Origin: Herbaspirillum sp. Sphag64
GTDB lineage: Bacteria; Pseudomonadota; Gammaproteobacteria; Burkholderiales; Burkholderiaceae_D
Reading direction: 5' to 3'
DNA: 64,000 nt
Assembly: GCF_014192645.1 (NCBI RefSeq)
Contig: NZ_JACHYE010000002.1
Coordinates: forward strand, 426,571-490,570
The translations under genes were made by a program, and so were the position numbers. Positions within the stretch are counted from its first letter, which is position 1; the number at the start of each line of letters is the position of its first letter. Below are positions 40,382 through 49,493 of the stretch, piece by piece. The notes below the pieces were generated by a model. The model was given only the letters and a program-made list of their open reading frames with translations. It did not search any database and was not told the origin of the DNA.

Positions 40382-41830
40382 ATGACTTATACCCGCCGAG
40401 CAACAGATGGTTCCAGCGTCAGCCCCTCCTTGACTGCTGACCAAGATGCATCGCCAGCGACCCGTATCGCAAGTTGGACGCAACGTTTGACCGCCATGCG
40501 TATTGTTGCTGTGCTGGGTGTGATCACAATCATCCTGTCACCATTTGCGCAAGTCAAAATACCCTTGGTTTTGGCATTTCTCCCCGCCTATCAATCCATT
40601 GTGATTGTCGCTTACCTGATCACTTCTTATCTGATCCACATGCAATTTCAAGCGACGCGAATAGTATCACTTCTTCACCTGAGTGCAGCCAGTCTTTATA
40701 CTGCCGGTGTCTTGATTGCCCAGTTTCTATCCTTCCCGAATGCCTTTATTGCCAATACTCAGCTATTAGGCGGAGCGCAAACTACGATTTGGTTATGGGC
40801 CTATTGGCATGTAGGTCCTGCCGTTGGTATTTTATTTTATGCATGGGCTGAATATCGTCATCCCAATCGCCTCAGCGATAACCCTGATCGTTCGACAATG
40901 CTGACAGCGCTTGTGCTGTGTGCCGTATTTGCCTTCACGATTGCATCAGTCACAATTTTTAAGAAGTGGCTGCCGGTGATGGATATTAACGGCGATTACA
41001 GCAGAGCTGATGTGATCGGTGTAGCGCCAGCAATTCAAATTGCGTTGGCGATATCGCTGCTGGTTCTATGGAGAGCCAGTCGTCTCCGTACCGTATTGCA
41101 CGTGTGGCTAGGCGTGGCAGTATTTGCACTATTTTGTGACAATGCACTAACGATGATGGCCGGTAGTCGACTGACCTTGGGCTGGTACGTCGGTCGCGCT
41201 AACGCCTTGCTGTCGGCGACCTTGATCATGTGTGTTTATTTGCGTGAAATCCGACGCGCTTATATGCACACTGCCATGATGGCTGGGAAATTGATTGTGT
41301 CCAATGCCGAACTTGCCATCCGCGTCGACGAAGCAAGAATCGATGCCCTGACCAAACTACCGATGCGAGACATGCTTCTGGAACAAGCTGACAACATGAG
41401 GATGGCAAGTGTAGAAGCAGGCGCCGGTTTCGCTACGTTATTTATTGATTTAGATGGCTTCAAGAATATTAACGACCGCTTTGGTCATGAGCACGGAGAT
41501 ATCGTTTTAATCCGCGCAGCCGATGCAGTCAGCTCATTGTTACGTGAACAAGATATCGCTGGACGCATTGGTGGTGATGAATTTGTAGTCTGCCTAACCG
41601 CCCCTGGTGATAATTTGCAAAAAATTGCCACCAAACTATCAGAGAGAATCGTTGAGAAGATCGCCAAGATCGGCGAAGGGATTGGTGCTAGCGTTGGCAT
41701 CAGCGTATCCAATACCAGTATTGATGAAGCAATACGCCAAGCGGATGAGGCAATGTACGATTCAAAAAAGGCGGGACGCAACCGAAGCACCATATATCGC
41801 CCCAAACCTCAACTTGTCCAGCATGCTTGA
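40382..41830 (+). CDS. MASE4-type membrane diguanylate cyclase
   Basis: A 482-residue protein: residues ~35-300 contain about eight membrane helices of the MASE4 sensor type, and ~325-475 form a GGDEF domain that makes cyclic di-GMP. The active site is intact (RIGGDEFVVCL, GGDEF at residues 397-401). Upstream of it is an inhibitory I-site RxxD (REQD, five residues before GGDEF), so product inhibition is expected. No EAL domain. A stand-alone gene between tmRNA and trhP. Confidence 0.9.
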   Translation: MTYTRRATDGSSVSPSLTADQDASPATRIASWTQRLTAMRIVAVLGVITIILSPFAQVKIPLVLAFLPAYQSIVIVAYLITSYLIHMQFQATRIVSLLHLSAASLYTAGVLIAQFLSFPNAFIANTQLLGGAQTTIWLWAYWHVGPAVGILFYAWAEYRHPNRLSDNPDRSTMLTALVLCAVFAFTIASVTIFKKWLPVMDINGDYSRADVIGVAPAIQIALAISLLVLWRASRLRTVLHVWLGVAVFALFCDNALTMMAGSRLTLGWYVGRANALLSATLIMCVYLREIRRAYMHTAMMAGKLIVSNAELAIRVDEARIDALTKLPMRDMLLEQADNMRMASVEAGAGFATLFIDLDGFKNINDRFGHEHGDIVLIRAADAVSSLLREQDIAGRIGGDEFVVCLTAPGDNLQKIATKLSERIVEKIAKIGEGIGASVGISVSNTSIDEAIRQADEAMYDSKKAGRNRSTIYRPKPQLVQHA

Positions 41831-41934
41831 ACAACCATTCAGTGTGAGTCCGTTGCACTCAATCCTTGCATGACGAAGTCAAGGAATAAGCCGCTAGGCC
41901 TCTTAACTGGCTTAAAAGATGTTATTGACGATCC

Positions 41935-41948
41935 TTGACCCAGGTCAA
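41935..41948. promoter_or_regulatory. FNR/ANR-type box upstream of trhP-like gene
   Basis: TTGACCCAGGTCAA: 6-bp arms TTGACC / GGTCAA around CA, fitting the betaproteobacterial FNR core TTGAY-N4-RTCAA. It lies 98 bp before the trhP start. Binding is inferred. Confidence 0.6.
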
Positions 41949-42046
41949 TGCTCCCTCTGCCCTCTTTTGTAAAAATATAGTCTGCCAGCAGTTTGCCCAC
42001 TCCAGGACAAACCTGCTTTCGCCAGTCACTATCCTTTTACAGATCG

Positions 42047-43348
42047 ATGAAAATCCCAGAACTTCTCGCGCCCGCTGGCAGTCTTGCCATGCTGCAAACT
42101 GCTTTCCATTTTGGCGCTGATGCCATTTATGCCGGTCAACCGCGCTATTCCCTGCGCGTACGTAACAATGATTTTGGCAAACTCGAAGTACTCAAACAAG
42201 GGATCGATACCGCGCACGCGCTGGGCAAGAAGTTTTATCTGGTCTCCAATATCTTTCCGCATGGCGCAAAGACCCGTACCTTCGTGCGCGATATGTCACC
42301 TGTGATTGATCTCAACCCGGATGCACTGATCATGTCCGACCCGGGGCTGATCATGATGGCACGCGAGAGCTGGCCAGACATGCCAATTCACCTCTCAGTG
42401 CAAGCCAATACGGTCAATGGTGCCGCTGCCAGATTCTGGCGTGCCGCTGGGGTCAGCCGGGTGATCCTGTCGCGTGAGTTGTCGCTCGATGAAATTGCTG
42501 CCATTCGCCAGGATTGTCCGGAGATGGAGCTGGAAGTCTTCATTCACGGCGCGTTGTGTATTGCCTACTCAGGACGGTGCCTGCTGTCGGGCTATATGTC
42601 GCATCGAGATTCCAATCAAGGTACCTGTACCAATTCATGCCGTTGGGACTACAAGGTGCATCCTGCACAGGAAGATGCGAGTGGTGATATCTATCTGCTG
42701 GAAGAAGGTCAGCGCCCGAATGACCTGATGCCGATCGAAGAAGACATGCATGGTACCTACATCATGAATTCAAAAGATTTACGCGCCATTGAGCATGTGG
42801 AAAAACTGACGGCGATGGGTATCGATTCTTTCAAGATTGAAGGACGGACCAAATCACCTTACTACGTTGCCCGCACCTGCCAGTCCTACCGCGCAGCGAT
42901 TGACGATGCAGCGCACGGCCGCCCTTTCAATCCAGTCTTGCTGGGCCATCTTGAAGGACTTGCCAATCGGGGTTACACCGATGGCTTTTATCAACGTCAC
43001 CACAACAAAGACTATCAACACTATCTGCGCGGATTTTCGCTATCGGGTCGCAGCATGTATGTGGGTGAAGTGCTGGAAATCGATGCAGCGCAGGGACGCG
43101 TCAAAATCGATGTAAAAAATCGCTTTGCAATAGGAGACCGACTGGAAATCATTGAGTCAACCGGCAATCGGGATGTCGTTTTGCAGGAGATGTGGAATCT
43201 CGATGGCGAAGCGATTCGCCTGGCGCCTGGCTCTGGCCATGTGGTGTGGCTCAAGTTACCGGTCAGTGATGACAAGGCGTTCATCGCTCGCTATACCCAA
43301 AGTGAAACCCCTTCAAAAATTGAACAGATTCCGATAGTCGAGATCTGA
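42047..43348 (+). CDS. trhP: U32-family protein, TrhP/YegQ-like (tRNA ho5U34 hydroxylation)
   Basis: A 433-residue U32 'peptidase' family protein. It starts KIPELLAPAGSLAMLQTAF, then FHFGADAIYAG, has the U32 signature ELEVFIHGALCIAYSGRCLLSGYMS and the cysteine cluster NQGTCTNSCRW that in TrhP and UbiU/UbiV binds an Fe-S cluster, and a C-terminal beta domain (RYTQSETPSKIEQIPIVEI end). Length and C-terminal domain fit TrhP (E. coli YegQ, ~450) better than UbiU (~330). TrhP makes 5-hydroxyuridine-34 in tRNA from a prephenate-derived donor without O2. An FNR-type box lies upstream. Confidence 0.82.
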   Translation: MKIPELLAPAGSLAMLQTAFHFGADAIYAGQPRYSLRVRNNDFGKLEVLKQGIDTAHALGKKFYLVSNIFPHGAKTRTFVRDMSPVIDLNPDALIMSDPGLIMMARESWPDMPIHLSVQANTVNGAAARFWRAAGVSRVILSRELSLDEIAAIRQDCPEMELEVFIHGALCIAYSGRCLLSGYMSHRDSNQGTCTNSCRWDYKVHPAQEDASGDIYLLEEGQRPNDLMPIEEDMHGTYIMNSKDLRAIEHVEKLTAMGIDSFKIEGRTKSPYYVARTCQSYRAAIDDAAHGRPFNPVLLGHLEGLANRGYTDGFYQRHHNKDYQHYLRGFSLSGRSMYVGEVLEIDAAQGRVKIDVKNRFAIGDRLEIIESTGNRDVVLQEMWNLDGEAIRLAPGSGHVVWLKLPVSDDKAFIARYTQSETPSKIEQIPIVEI

Positions 43349-43552
43349 TTGTCCGTATGCGCATACAGCTACTTCCTCCGGCATTCCGTACCATCCTGCA
43401 TACGCCCTCGTTCGCTATCCGCATTGGCATTTGCGATAGAATCAGTCGCCTATTTCAGCAATGTTGGGATAGGCAGCAATGATTTGAGCGCATTGCTGGC
43501 GTTGGGTTGGATCAGAACAACAATAGTCAACAGTGACACCAAGGGAGAGAAC

Positions 43553-44569
43553 TTGAAACAACAATACGCTGGGTTGCTGAGCGTGCTGCTTAGCATGGCA
43601 TGCACGTCGGTGCATGCCGAAGAAACCACTCCACTACCTGCAAGCATCGAAAATTCAATCGGGATGCAAATGGTATTGATCCCTGCGGGGGAATTTTTGA
43701 TGGGAACCGATGAATCGCTGGCGTCGCTGAGAACAGCTTATCCGGACTATGAAGAGCGCCGTTTGCAGGACCTTGATGATGAACGGCCTCGGCATAAGGT
43801 ACTGATCACTCATCCATTTTATGTGGGAAAGTATCTGGTCACGGTCGGGCAGTTTGCCAAATTTGTGGCTGAGTCGGGCTATGTCCCTGAATCCATTCGG
43901 GATCAGACCGGTGGTTATGGTTACAACCCCGACTATGATCCAGAAAAGACCGAACGCAAAGATGCCTTCGAAGGCCGCAACCCACGCTACAGCTGGAAAA
44001 ATCCTGGCTTTCCGCAGGCCGACAATCATCCGGTGGTGAACGTCACCTGGAATGATGCACAAGCCTTGGCAGCATGGCTGAGCAAGAAGGAACATGTGCA
44101 TTACCGGCTGCCGACAGAGGCGGAGTGGGAATATTCATGCCGCGCAGGGACCTCGACGCGCTACCCCAATGGCGATGATCCGGAGGGCTTGAGCCGTATT
44201 GCCAATACCTTCGATGCAGATGCCGCACCTTATTGGCCGCGCTTCGCCAGTCACGCACTCAAGAGCCATGATGGCTTTGCCTTTACTTCTCCTGTCGGGA
44301 GTTTTCAGCCGAATGGATTCGGGCTGTATGACATGGTCGGCAACGCCTGGGAATGGACTTCCGACTGGTATGGCGAGGACACTTATGCACATTCTCCACT
44401 GGCGGACCCACATGGCCCAGCAGAGGGTGATGTCAAAGTGCGGCGAGGAGGTTCGTGGCACACCTGGTCACTCTATGCACGTTGTGCCTTCCGCAACTGG
44501 AATACCACCACTACCCGCTATACCCTGGTGGGAATGCGTCTGGTGAGAGACACAGAGCCAACACACTAA
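43553..44569 (+). CDS. Secreted SUMF1/FGE-domain protein
   Basis: A 338-residue protein starting with TTG at 43553, 5 bp after AGGGAGAG; this start puts a signal peptide at the N-terminus (QQYAGLLSVLLSMACTSVHA). The rest is a formylglycine-generating-enzyme/SUMF1 domain: MVLIPAGEFLMGTDE, HPFYVGKYLVTVGQFAKF, VNVTWNDAQALAAWLS, RLPTEAEWEYSCRAGT, VGNAWEWTSDW, VRRGGSW. Many such proteins are not sulfatase activators; no sulfatase is nearby, so the partner is unknown. Periplasmic location is inferred. Confidence 0.85.
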   Translation: MKQQYAGLLSVLLSMACTSVHAEETTPLPASIENSIGMQMVLIPAGEFLMGTDESLASLRTAYPDYEERRLQDLDDERPRHKVLITHPFYVGKYLVTVGQFAKFVAESGYVPESIRDQTGGYGYNPDYDPEKTERKDAFEGRNPRYSWKNPGFPQADNHPVVNVTWNDAQALAAWLSKKEHVHYRLPTEAEWEYSCRAGTSTRYPNGDDPEGLSRIANTFDADAAPYWPRFASHALKSHDGFAFTSPVGSFQPNGFGLYDMVGNAWEWTSDWYGEDTYAHSPLADPHGPAEGDVKVRRGGSWHTWSLYARCAFRNWNTTTTRYTLVGMRLVRDTEPTH

Positions 44570-44596
44570 CCCTGCATCAGTTGGCTGTGAGAAACA

Positions 44597-44626
44597 CTTT
44601 CGCACCATCTTCCTCTGGTGCGAAAG
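44597..44626. repeat. Strong inverted repeat before the AraC gene
   Basis: Perfect 11-bp arms CTTTCGCACCA / TGGTGCGAAAG with an 8-nt pyrimidine loop, 28 bp after the SUMF1 stop and ~50 bp before the AraC gene. It lacks a T-run, so it may be an operator or an atypical terminator. Confidence 0.6.
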
Positions 44627-44678
44627 AGCAGACGCTACCTGCTAGAATATTTGCATTTTCAACACGGATTCAAGTGCT

Positions 44679-45449
44679 GTGCTCTGCCCTCCTCCATCAA
44701 CCATCCATCTTCATCTTCGGAGTTACGACGCATCCCGTAAGTCGGATCGGCATGACTTTGCGCAGCTGGTCTTGCCTGTCACCGGGCAGATTGAACTTGA
44801 GATCGGTGGCAGACATGGCCTGGTCGATGCGCTACTAGGAGGAGTCGTCGCTCCTCAAACCTGGCATTCGCAATGCGGTCGCGTGGCGAACCAATCAATT
44901 ATTGTTGATATGGATTCAACACTTCTGGTACAAGCGGCGTGGTCTCGCCTGTTGGATCGGTCGTTTATCTCGATCAATCCAGGCGCCAGAAAGCTGATCG
45001 AATATATGGGTATCATGGCGCAGCATGCATCGCTGACGCCAACTCTGGTTGCGGGCTGGACGCCACTGTTGCTGGATACTTTGGCGTTGGGTAAAACACA
45101 GACCGGCTCACGTTTGAACGCGCTTGTAGCCCGTCTACAGGAAAATCCCGGATTGCCTTGGACGACACAGTCTATGGCACACTATGCGGGCCTGAGCATA
45201 AGTCGCCTGCACGCGGTATTCCGTGATGAATTGCAAACGAGTCCGCATGCCTGGTTGCTGCAACAACGCATCAGCCATGCCTGTGAATTGCTGGCGCATA
45301 GTAATTCCAATGTCGCTGACATTGCACTGGCATCAGGATTTTCTGACCAGAGTGCATTAACCAGAGCGATGCGTGACAACATTGACCGCACACCAGCGGC
45401 CTATCGTCGGCAAGTACAGCGCCAAGAGAACACGTCAAAATCGCAGTAG
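44679..45449 (+). CDS. AraC-family transcriptional regulator
   Basis: A 256-residue regulator. N-terminal ~130 residues form a cupin-like sensing domain (FAQLVLPVTGQIELEIGG), and residues ~160-250 carry the two AraC helix-turn-helix units (LSISRLHAVFRDELQTSPHAWLL; VADIALASGFSDQSALTRAMR). The start is GTG 44679, with other choices nearby. It lies 59 bp upstream of an EamA exporter gene on the same strand, so it probably regulates that gene. Confidence 0.88.
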   Translation: MLCPPPSTIHLHLRSYDASRKSDRHDFAQLVLPVTGQIELEIGGRHGLVDALLGGVVAPQTWHSQCGRVANQSIIVDMDSTLLVQAAWSRLLDRSFISINPGARKLIEYMGIMAQHASLTPTLVAGWTPLLLDTLALGKTQTGSRLNALVARLQENPGLPWTTQSMAHYAGLSISRLHAVFRDELQTSPHAWLLQQRISHACELLAHSNSNVADIALASGFSDQSALTRAMRDNIDRTPAAYRRQVQRQENTSKSQ

Positions 45450-45508
45450 CCAGAGTCAAGATTTGGCGCGTTAAAGCCAGGACAATTTCCCTTTTCGGGG
45501 AAATACAC

Positions 45509-46462
45509 ATGGTCATCAAAAAAATCGGGATTGGCATTGGCTCGGGCATTACTGCTGGCGCGCTTTGGGGTCTCATATTTCTGGCACCGGAGATCGCTAC
45601 CAACTTCACACCGCTGGAGCTATCCCTTGGTCGCTACGTGGCTTACGGCGTCGTCTCAGCCCTGCTGATCGCCTCTTCGTGGCGACGCCTTTGGCAGCAA
45701 TTGTCATGGAAAGAATGGCGCGGACTCATCTTTCTCAGCCTGACGGGCAATATCTTTTATTATCTCTTTCTTGCTACCGCGGTCCAGACTGGCGGCGTCG
45801 CCATGACTTCTCTGGTGATTGGCTTTTTGCCAGTAGTCATCACCCTGGCCGGCAGACTCGATAACAATTCACTACGGCTACGCAAACTCATTCCCTCGCT
45901 GCTGCTCAGTATCGCTGGCCTGATCTGTATTAGCTGGCAGGCATTGACGGCACAAGAGCATCATGGTTTATCCGGGATGTTATACGCCCTGGCGGCACTT
46001 TTCTCCTGGAGCATGTATGCCGTCTGCAACAGCAGATGGCTAGGCAGACTGCGCTCAATCTCAGCACACCAATGGAATCTGCTCACGGGCGTTGTGACGG
46101 GTGCGCTCGCGCTAATCCTAGCCATACCCAGCGTGCTGTTGACACCTACAACACATAGCCAATCGGACCTATTTCTTTTTACCTTGGTGGTCAGTGGCGT
46201 CGCCATTTTTTGCTCGGTAATGGGCAACGGTCTGTGGAACTATGCCAGTAAAGTATTGCCTTTGACGCTGACCGGGCAATTGATCGTATCTGAGTCTATA
46301 TTTGGCTTGGCCTATGGATTCCTCTGGGAGCAGCGCTGGCCTTCGGCGCTTGAACTGGCGGCGATAGGTTTGATGATCACTGGTGTGGTTCACTCCACGT
46401 CGGCACATCATTCTGTCTTGACAAAGAACGCCAATACGACGGACACCATGACCTCGCATTGA
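45509..46462 (+). CDS. EamA/DMT-family exporter
   Basis: A 317-residue drug/metabolite transporter with about ten membrane helices in two EamA repeats (SGITAGALWGLIFLAPEIAT at residue ~9; LSGMLYALAALFSWSMYAVCNSRW at ~155). The substrate is unknown; relatives export amino acids, purines or other metabolites. It follows an AraC regulator, a common local regulator/exporter pair. Confidence 0.87.
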   Translation: MVIKKIGIGIGSGITAGALWGLIFLAPEIATNFTPLELSLGRYVAYGVVSALLIASSWRRLWQQLSWKEWRGLIFLSLTGNIFYYLFLATAVQTGGVAMTSLVIGFLPVVITLAGRLDNNSLRLRKLIPSLLLSIAGLICISWQALTAQEHHGLSGMLYALAALFSWSMYAVCNSRWLGRLRSISAHQWNLLTGVVTGALALILAIPSVLLTPTTHSQSDLFLFTLVVSGVAIFCSVMGNGLWNYASKVLPLTLTGQLIVSESIFGLAYGFLWEQRWPSALELAAIGLMITGVVHSTSAHHSVLTKNANTTDTMTSH

Positions 46463-46546
46463 CGCCATATCAGCCATTGCTGTGAACCGGGAGAAAAGAT
46501 GATATGCAGAGTCTAAAGAGACGATAAGAAGAGCGCAGTGATACAA

Positions 46547-49222
46547 TCACTCAATGATGCCAATTCGTTTGGCACGTGCGACTACATGCTTGCGGGTTCC
46601 GGCCTGAAGTTTTCCATACATGTTCTTAAGGTGCCATTTCACTGTTTCTTCGCAGATATTCATGGCGTTGCCAATTTCCTTGTTGGTCATGTGGCGGGTC
46701 AGCAAGAACAGTATCTGGTGCTCTTTGGGAGTCAGCAGATTCTGCATATGCACCCCCGAATTGTTGGCAAGCTGAGCGTCAGCCGGTGCCACCTTGACCG
46801 GAAGCTCAGCTTGTTTGACTGAGACAATACGCTCGCCGAGATGCCGTGCTGCCTGATACCGATTTCCCCATGCGCCAAGAAAGGGAAGAAAGTCCTTCGT
46901 CATCTGACGTAAGCCATACATCTCCGCCAGACTGAATGCTTCATCCAACACTGCATCACTGTTACCACCAAGCTGTATCGTTGCCAATGCGTGCAGCAGC
47001 ACAACATGCAAGCGTTCCCTGCCGCGGTGTAGATGATTAAGCAAGGCGTCGGCTTGTGAAAGTAAATCGAGCATTTCGTGCCACTCGCGCCGTGCCATAG
47101 CGACGTAGACATGCGCAACAAGAATAGTGAGCGAGAATACCGAGGAAAAGATTCCAGATCTGCTCATCACGATATTGGTGCCAATCGAATCAAGCTCCTC
47201 TTTCAGTGCGACGCAGGTAAACGCTTCAAACCTCCAGGCATGCAACCGGATCCGCTCAGCCAATCCAAAAATCTGCAAGGTCGGACTATCCCGAACTTCT
47301 CCGATGACACACAGTTCTCTCAACCGGTCGTGTGCCAGTGCGGCCTTATTCTCAATCAACAGCAATCTGGCATCGACCATACTCGCCAGCGCGATCACGA
47401 TGGGCGAACAATATTGTTCAACCAGCTCCATCCGAACCGAAAGCGCTTTACGCGCCTCTTCAGGCTGCCCAAGTTCCAGTAGAACAAAAGACAATGTCAC
47501 AGCAAGCGACAGAGTGATACCACTCCTCCGCCCAATATCACGCTCGGCCAGAAGTAGATTTTCATGCAGAAATTTCTCAGCGATACGGACCTGCCCTTCC
47601 CATAAATAAGTAATCCCGATAACCCATGTGGAAAATCCGCTCACCGTATCGAACGGTTGCGACAACGGCACCGATGTGGATAGGAAGTAGCGCGCAGCCT
47701 GCGGTTCATCGCGACACAGAATATCCAGTGCGTGCAATGCAAAAATGAGCTTGTTCATGCGCCCACTTTTTTCCATTGGCACATTCAACCAGGGGGCAAT
47801 ATGTGACTGAAATTCATGAATACGGTCACGATGAAAGGCAGCAAAGGCGCGGATAAGCGCGTATTCACGCTCTTCACTGCGCGTTAGCTGAAATGCCTCA
47901 AGCAAAGGTTTGACATGCTGCTCTACCTCGCCATGACGCTTACTCATAGCCAGTATCCAGGTCAAAGCCAACCTGAGGTTGGGACGTCGTTCGATTTCCT
48001 CGCGAGGCAATAACGCCAGCCAGTCTTCTGCCTCGTTAAATTTGCCTTGCTCCACGATACGATAGAGAAAACGATCCATCATGTCGTATGCCAGCCTGCT
48101 TTCTCCAGCCTGCAACGCGTGATAGGCTGCTTCTTCGTCCAGCGATTCACGCGCAAACCAATGCATGGCTCTCAAATGGATGGCATTTCGCCTTTCTATT
48201 GGCAGCAACATCCATTGCTCCCGCAAGAAATTTTTAAATAAGGGATGTATTTTCAACCAAGGCGCACTGGTCTCAATAAAAATTGGTGTGCTCCTACACA
48301 ATGACGCCAGCAGATGGCGCGCATCATCAACGCCGGTTATGTCGTTGCAGAGCGCTGGTGAAATTTTTTTCAGAACTGATATTTCAACCAAAAACCTCAT
48401 CGCGTCGGGGCTTAATCCCTCGACCTGGAGATGCGCAAAATAGCGCTCCAGATCAATACCTCGCTCAGCGATTTTTTTTACCGCGTCTTTGAGATTGAGG
48501 GGCTTTCCAATCACGGACATAACGAATTGCAATCCAAGAGGCCAGCCACAGATCAGCTCGTGCAAGGTGTCTGCATCACTTCGTTCGATGGCAGCATTTG
48601 ACCAATTTGCTAGAACACTATACGTCTCTTCACGCCTGAATTTGAGACTCGACTGCCCCAGGACACAGCAGTTATCGAGACTGATATGTTTTTCAATTTC
48701 GCTCAAATCGAGTACTTCGCGGGAAGATAGAACAATACGAAGATTGGTGGGAGCATGTTGAATCAGATGATGAATGATATCGACATCAACTGCGCCAACA
48801 AAATGATGCAAGTCATCAAGAATGAATACGGTGTCTTTGCCGCTTGCCTCTATCTTTGTGAGTAATTCCTGAAGAAGATCAAGCCCTGACTGGTTGGCTG
48901 GAAGCTCGGACATGTCGACTGGCTGAGGACGAGTCTTGCCGCAGGCTATTTCAAACGCAATCATCAATCCCTGCAGAAAACGTTTGTCGCTCTCCCGTTG
49001 ATCAAGCACCAGCCAGGCAACGACGCTACCATCGTTTATCCATTGCTTACGCCACTGCAGCAGCAAGGAAGTCTTTCCGTAGCCGGAGGGAGCACGCAAC
49101 ACGATCAATGACCTACCTGCAATATCAGGCGATAGCGCGAGCAAATATTCACGTGTCAGATCTAGTTTGTGAGCACGAGGCGGCGTCACTCGAAGAACGA
49201 AGTCGTGAAAAGTGTATCCCAT
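46547..49222 (-). CDS. MalT-type LuxR-family ATP-dependent regulator
   Basis: An 891-residue STAND-class regulator. Residues ~38-60 hold an ATP-binding P-loop (LRAPSGYGKTSLLLQW) and ~115-125 a Walker B (DTVFILDDLHHF). The middle ~450 residues are helical repeats, and residues ~825-890 a LuxR helix-turn-helix (LTPKEHQILFLLTRHMTNKEIGNAMNICEETVKWHLKNMYGKLQ). This is the MalT/AlkS architecture (ligand-triggered oligomerisation). The strong GGGAGGATGA site supports the start. The controlled genes and ligand are unknown; the convergent EamA gene is a candidate neighbour only. Confidence 0.9.
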   Translation of the reverse strand: MGYTFHDFVLRVTPPRAHKLDLTREYLLALSPDIAGRSLIVLRAPSGYGKTSLLLQWRKQWINDGSVVAWLVLDQRESDKRFLQGLMIAFEIACGKTRPQPVDMSELPANQSGLDLLQELLTKIEASGKDTVFILDDLHHFVGAVDVDIIHHLIQHAPTNLRIVLSSREVLDLSEIEKHISLDNCCVLGQSSLKFRREETYSVLANWSNAAIERSDADTLHELICGWPLGLQFVMSVIGKPLNLKDAVKKIAERGIDLERYFAHLQVEGLSPDAMRFLVEISVLKKISPALCNDITGVDDARHLLASLCRSTPIFIETSAPWLKIHPLFKNFLREQWMLLPIERRNAIHLRAMHWFARESLDEEAAYHALQAGESRLAYDMMDRFLYRIVEQGKFNEAEDWLALLPREEIERRPNLRLALTWILAMSKRHGEVEQHVKPLLEAFQLTRSEEREYALIRAFAAFHRDRIHEFQSHIAPWLNVPMEKSGRMNKLIFALHALDILCRDEPQAARYFLSTSVPLSQPFDTVSGFSTWVIGITYLWEGQVRIAEKFLHENLLLAERDIGRRSGITLSLAVTLSFVLLELGQPEEARKALSVRMELVEQYCSPIVIALASMVDARLLLIENKAALAHDRLRELCVIGEVRDSPTLQIFGLAERIRLHAWRFEAFTCVALKEELDSIGTNIVMSRSGIFSSVFSLTILVAHVYVAMARREWHEMLDLLSQADALLNHLHRGRERLHVVLLHALATIQLGGNSDAVLDEAFSLAEMYGLRQMTKDFLPFLGAWGNRYQAARHLGERIVSVKQAELPVKVAPADAQLANNSGVHMQNLLTPKEHQILFLLTRHMTNKEIGNAMNICEETVKWHLKNMYGKLQAGTRKHVVARAKRIGIIE

Positions 49223-49493
49223 TCATCCTCCCCCATTGAACGAACCGCATGGTCGACTACGCCTACCATATAGAGCGCCATGGTTTGATATAACAAGTTA
49301 CTTGAAGATACCTGATAAGCACAATGCTCTGTAAAGAGACTATAAAAAAATACTGCGGATGATTACAAGTTCATCTTTTGACAACATATACCCAGTATGT
49401 TTTTGAGTGAATTCATCGACGATAAATATTGGCTAGCACAGCGCGCACATCACACCAGGCCAATCCAGATGAATGGCAACGAATAATCACTAA

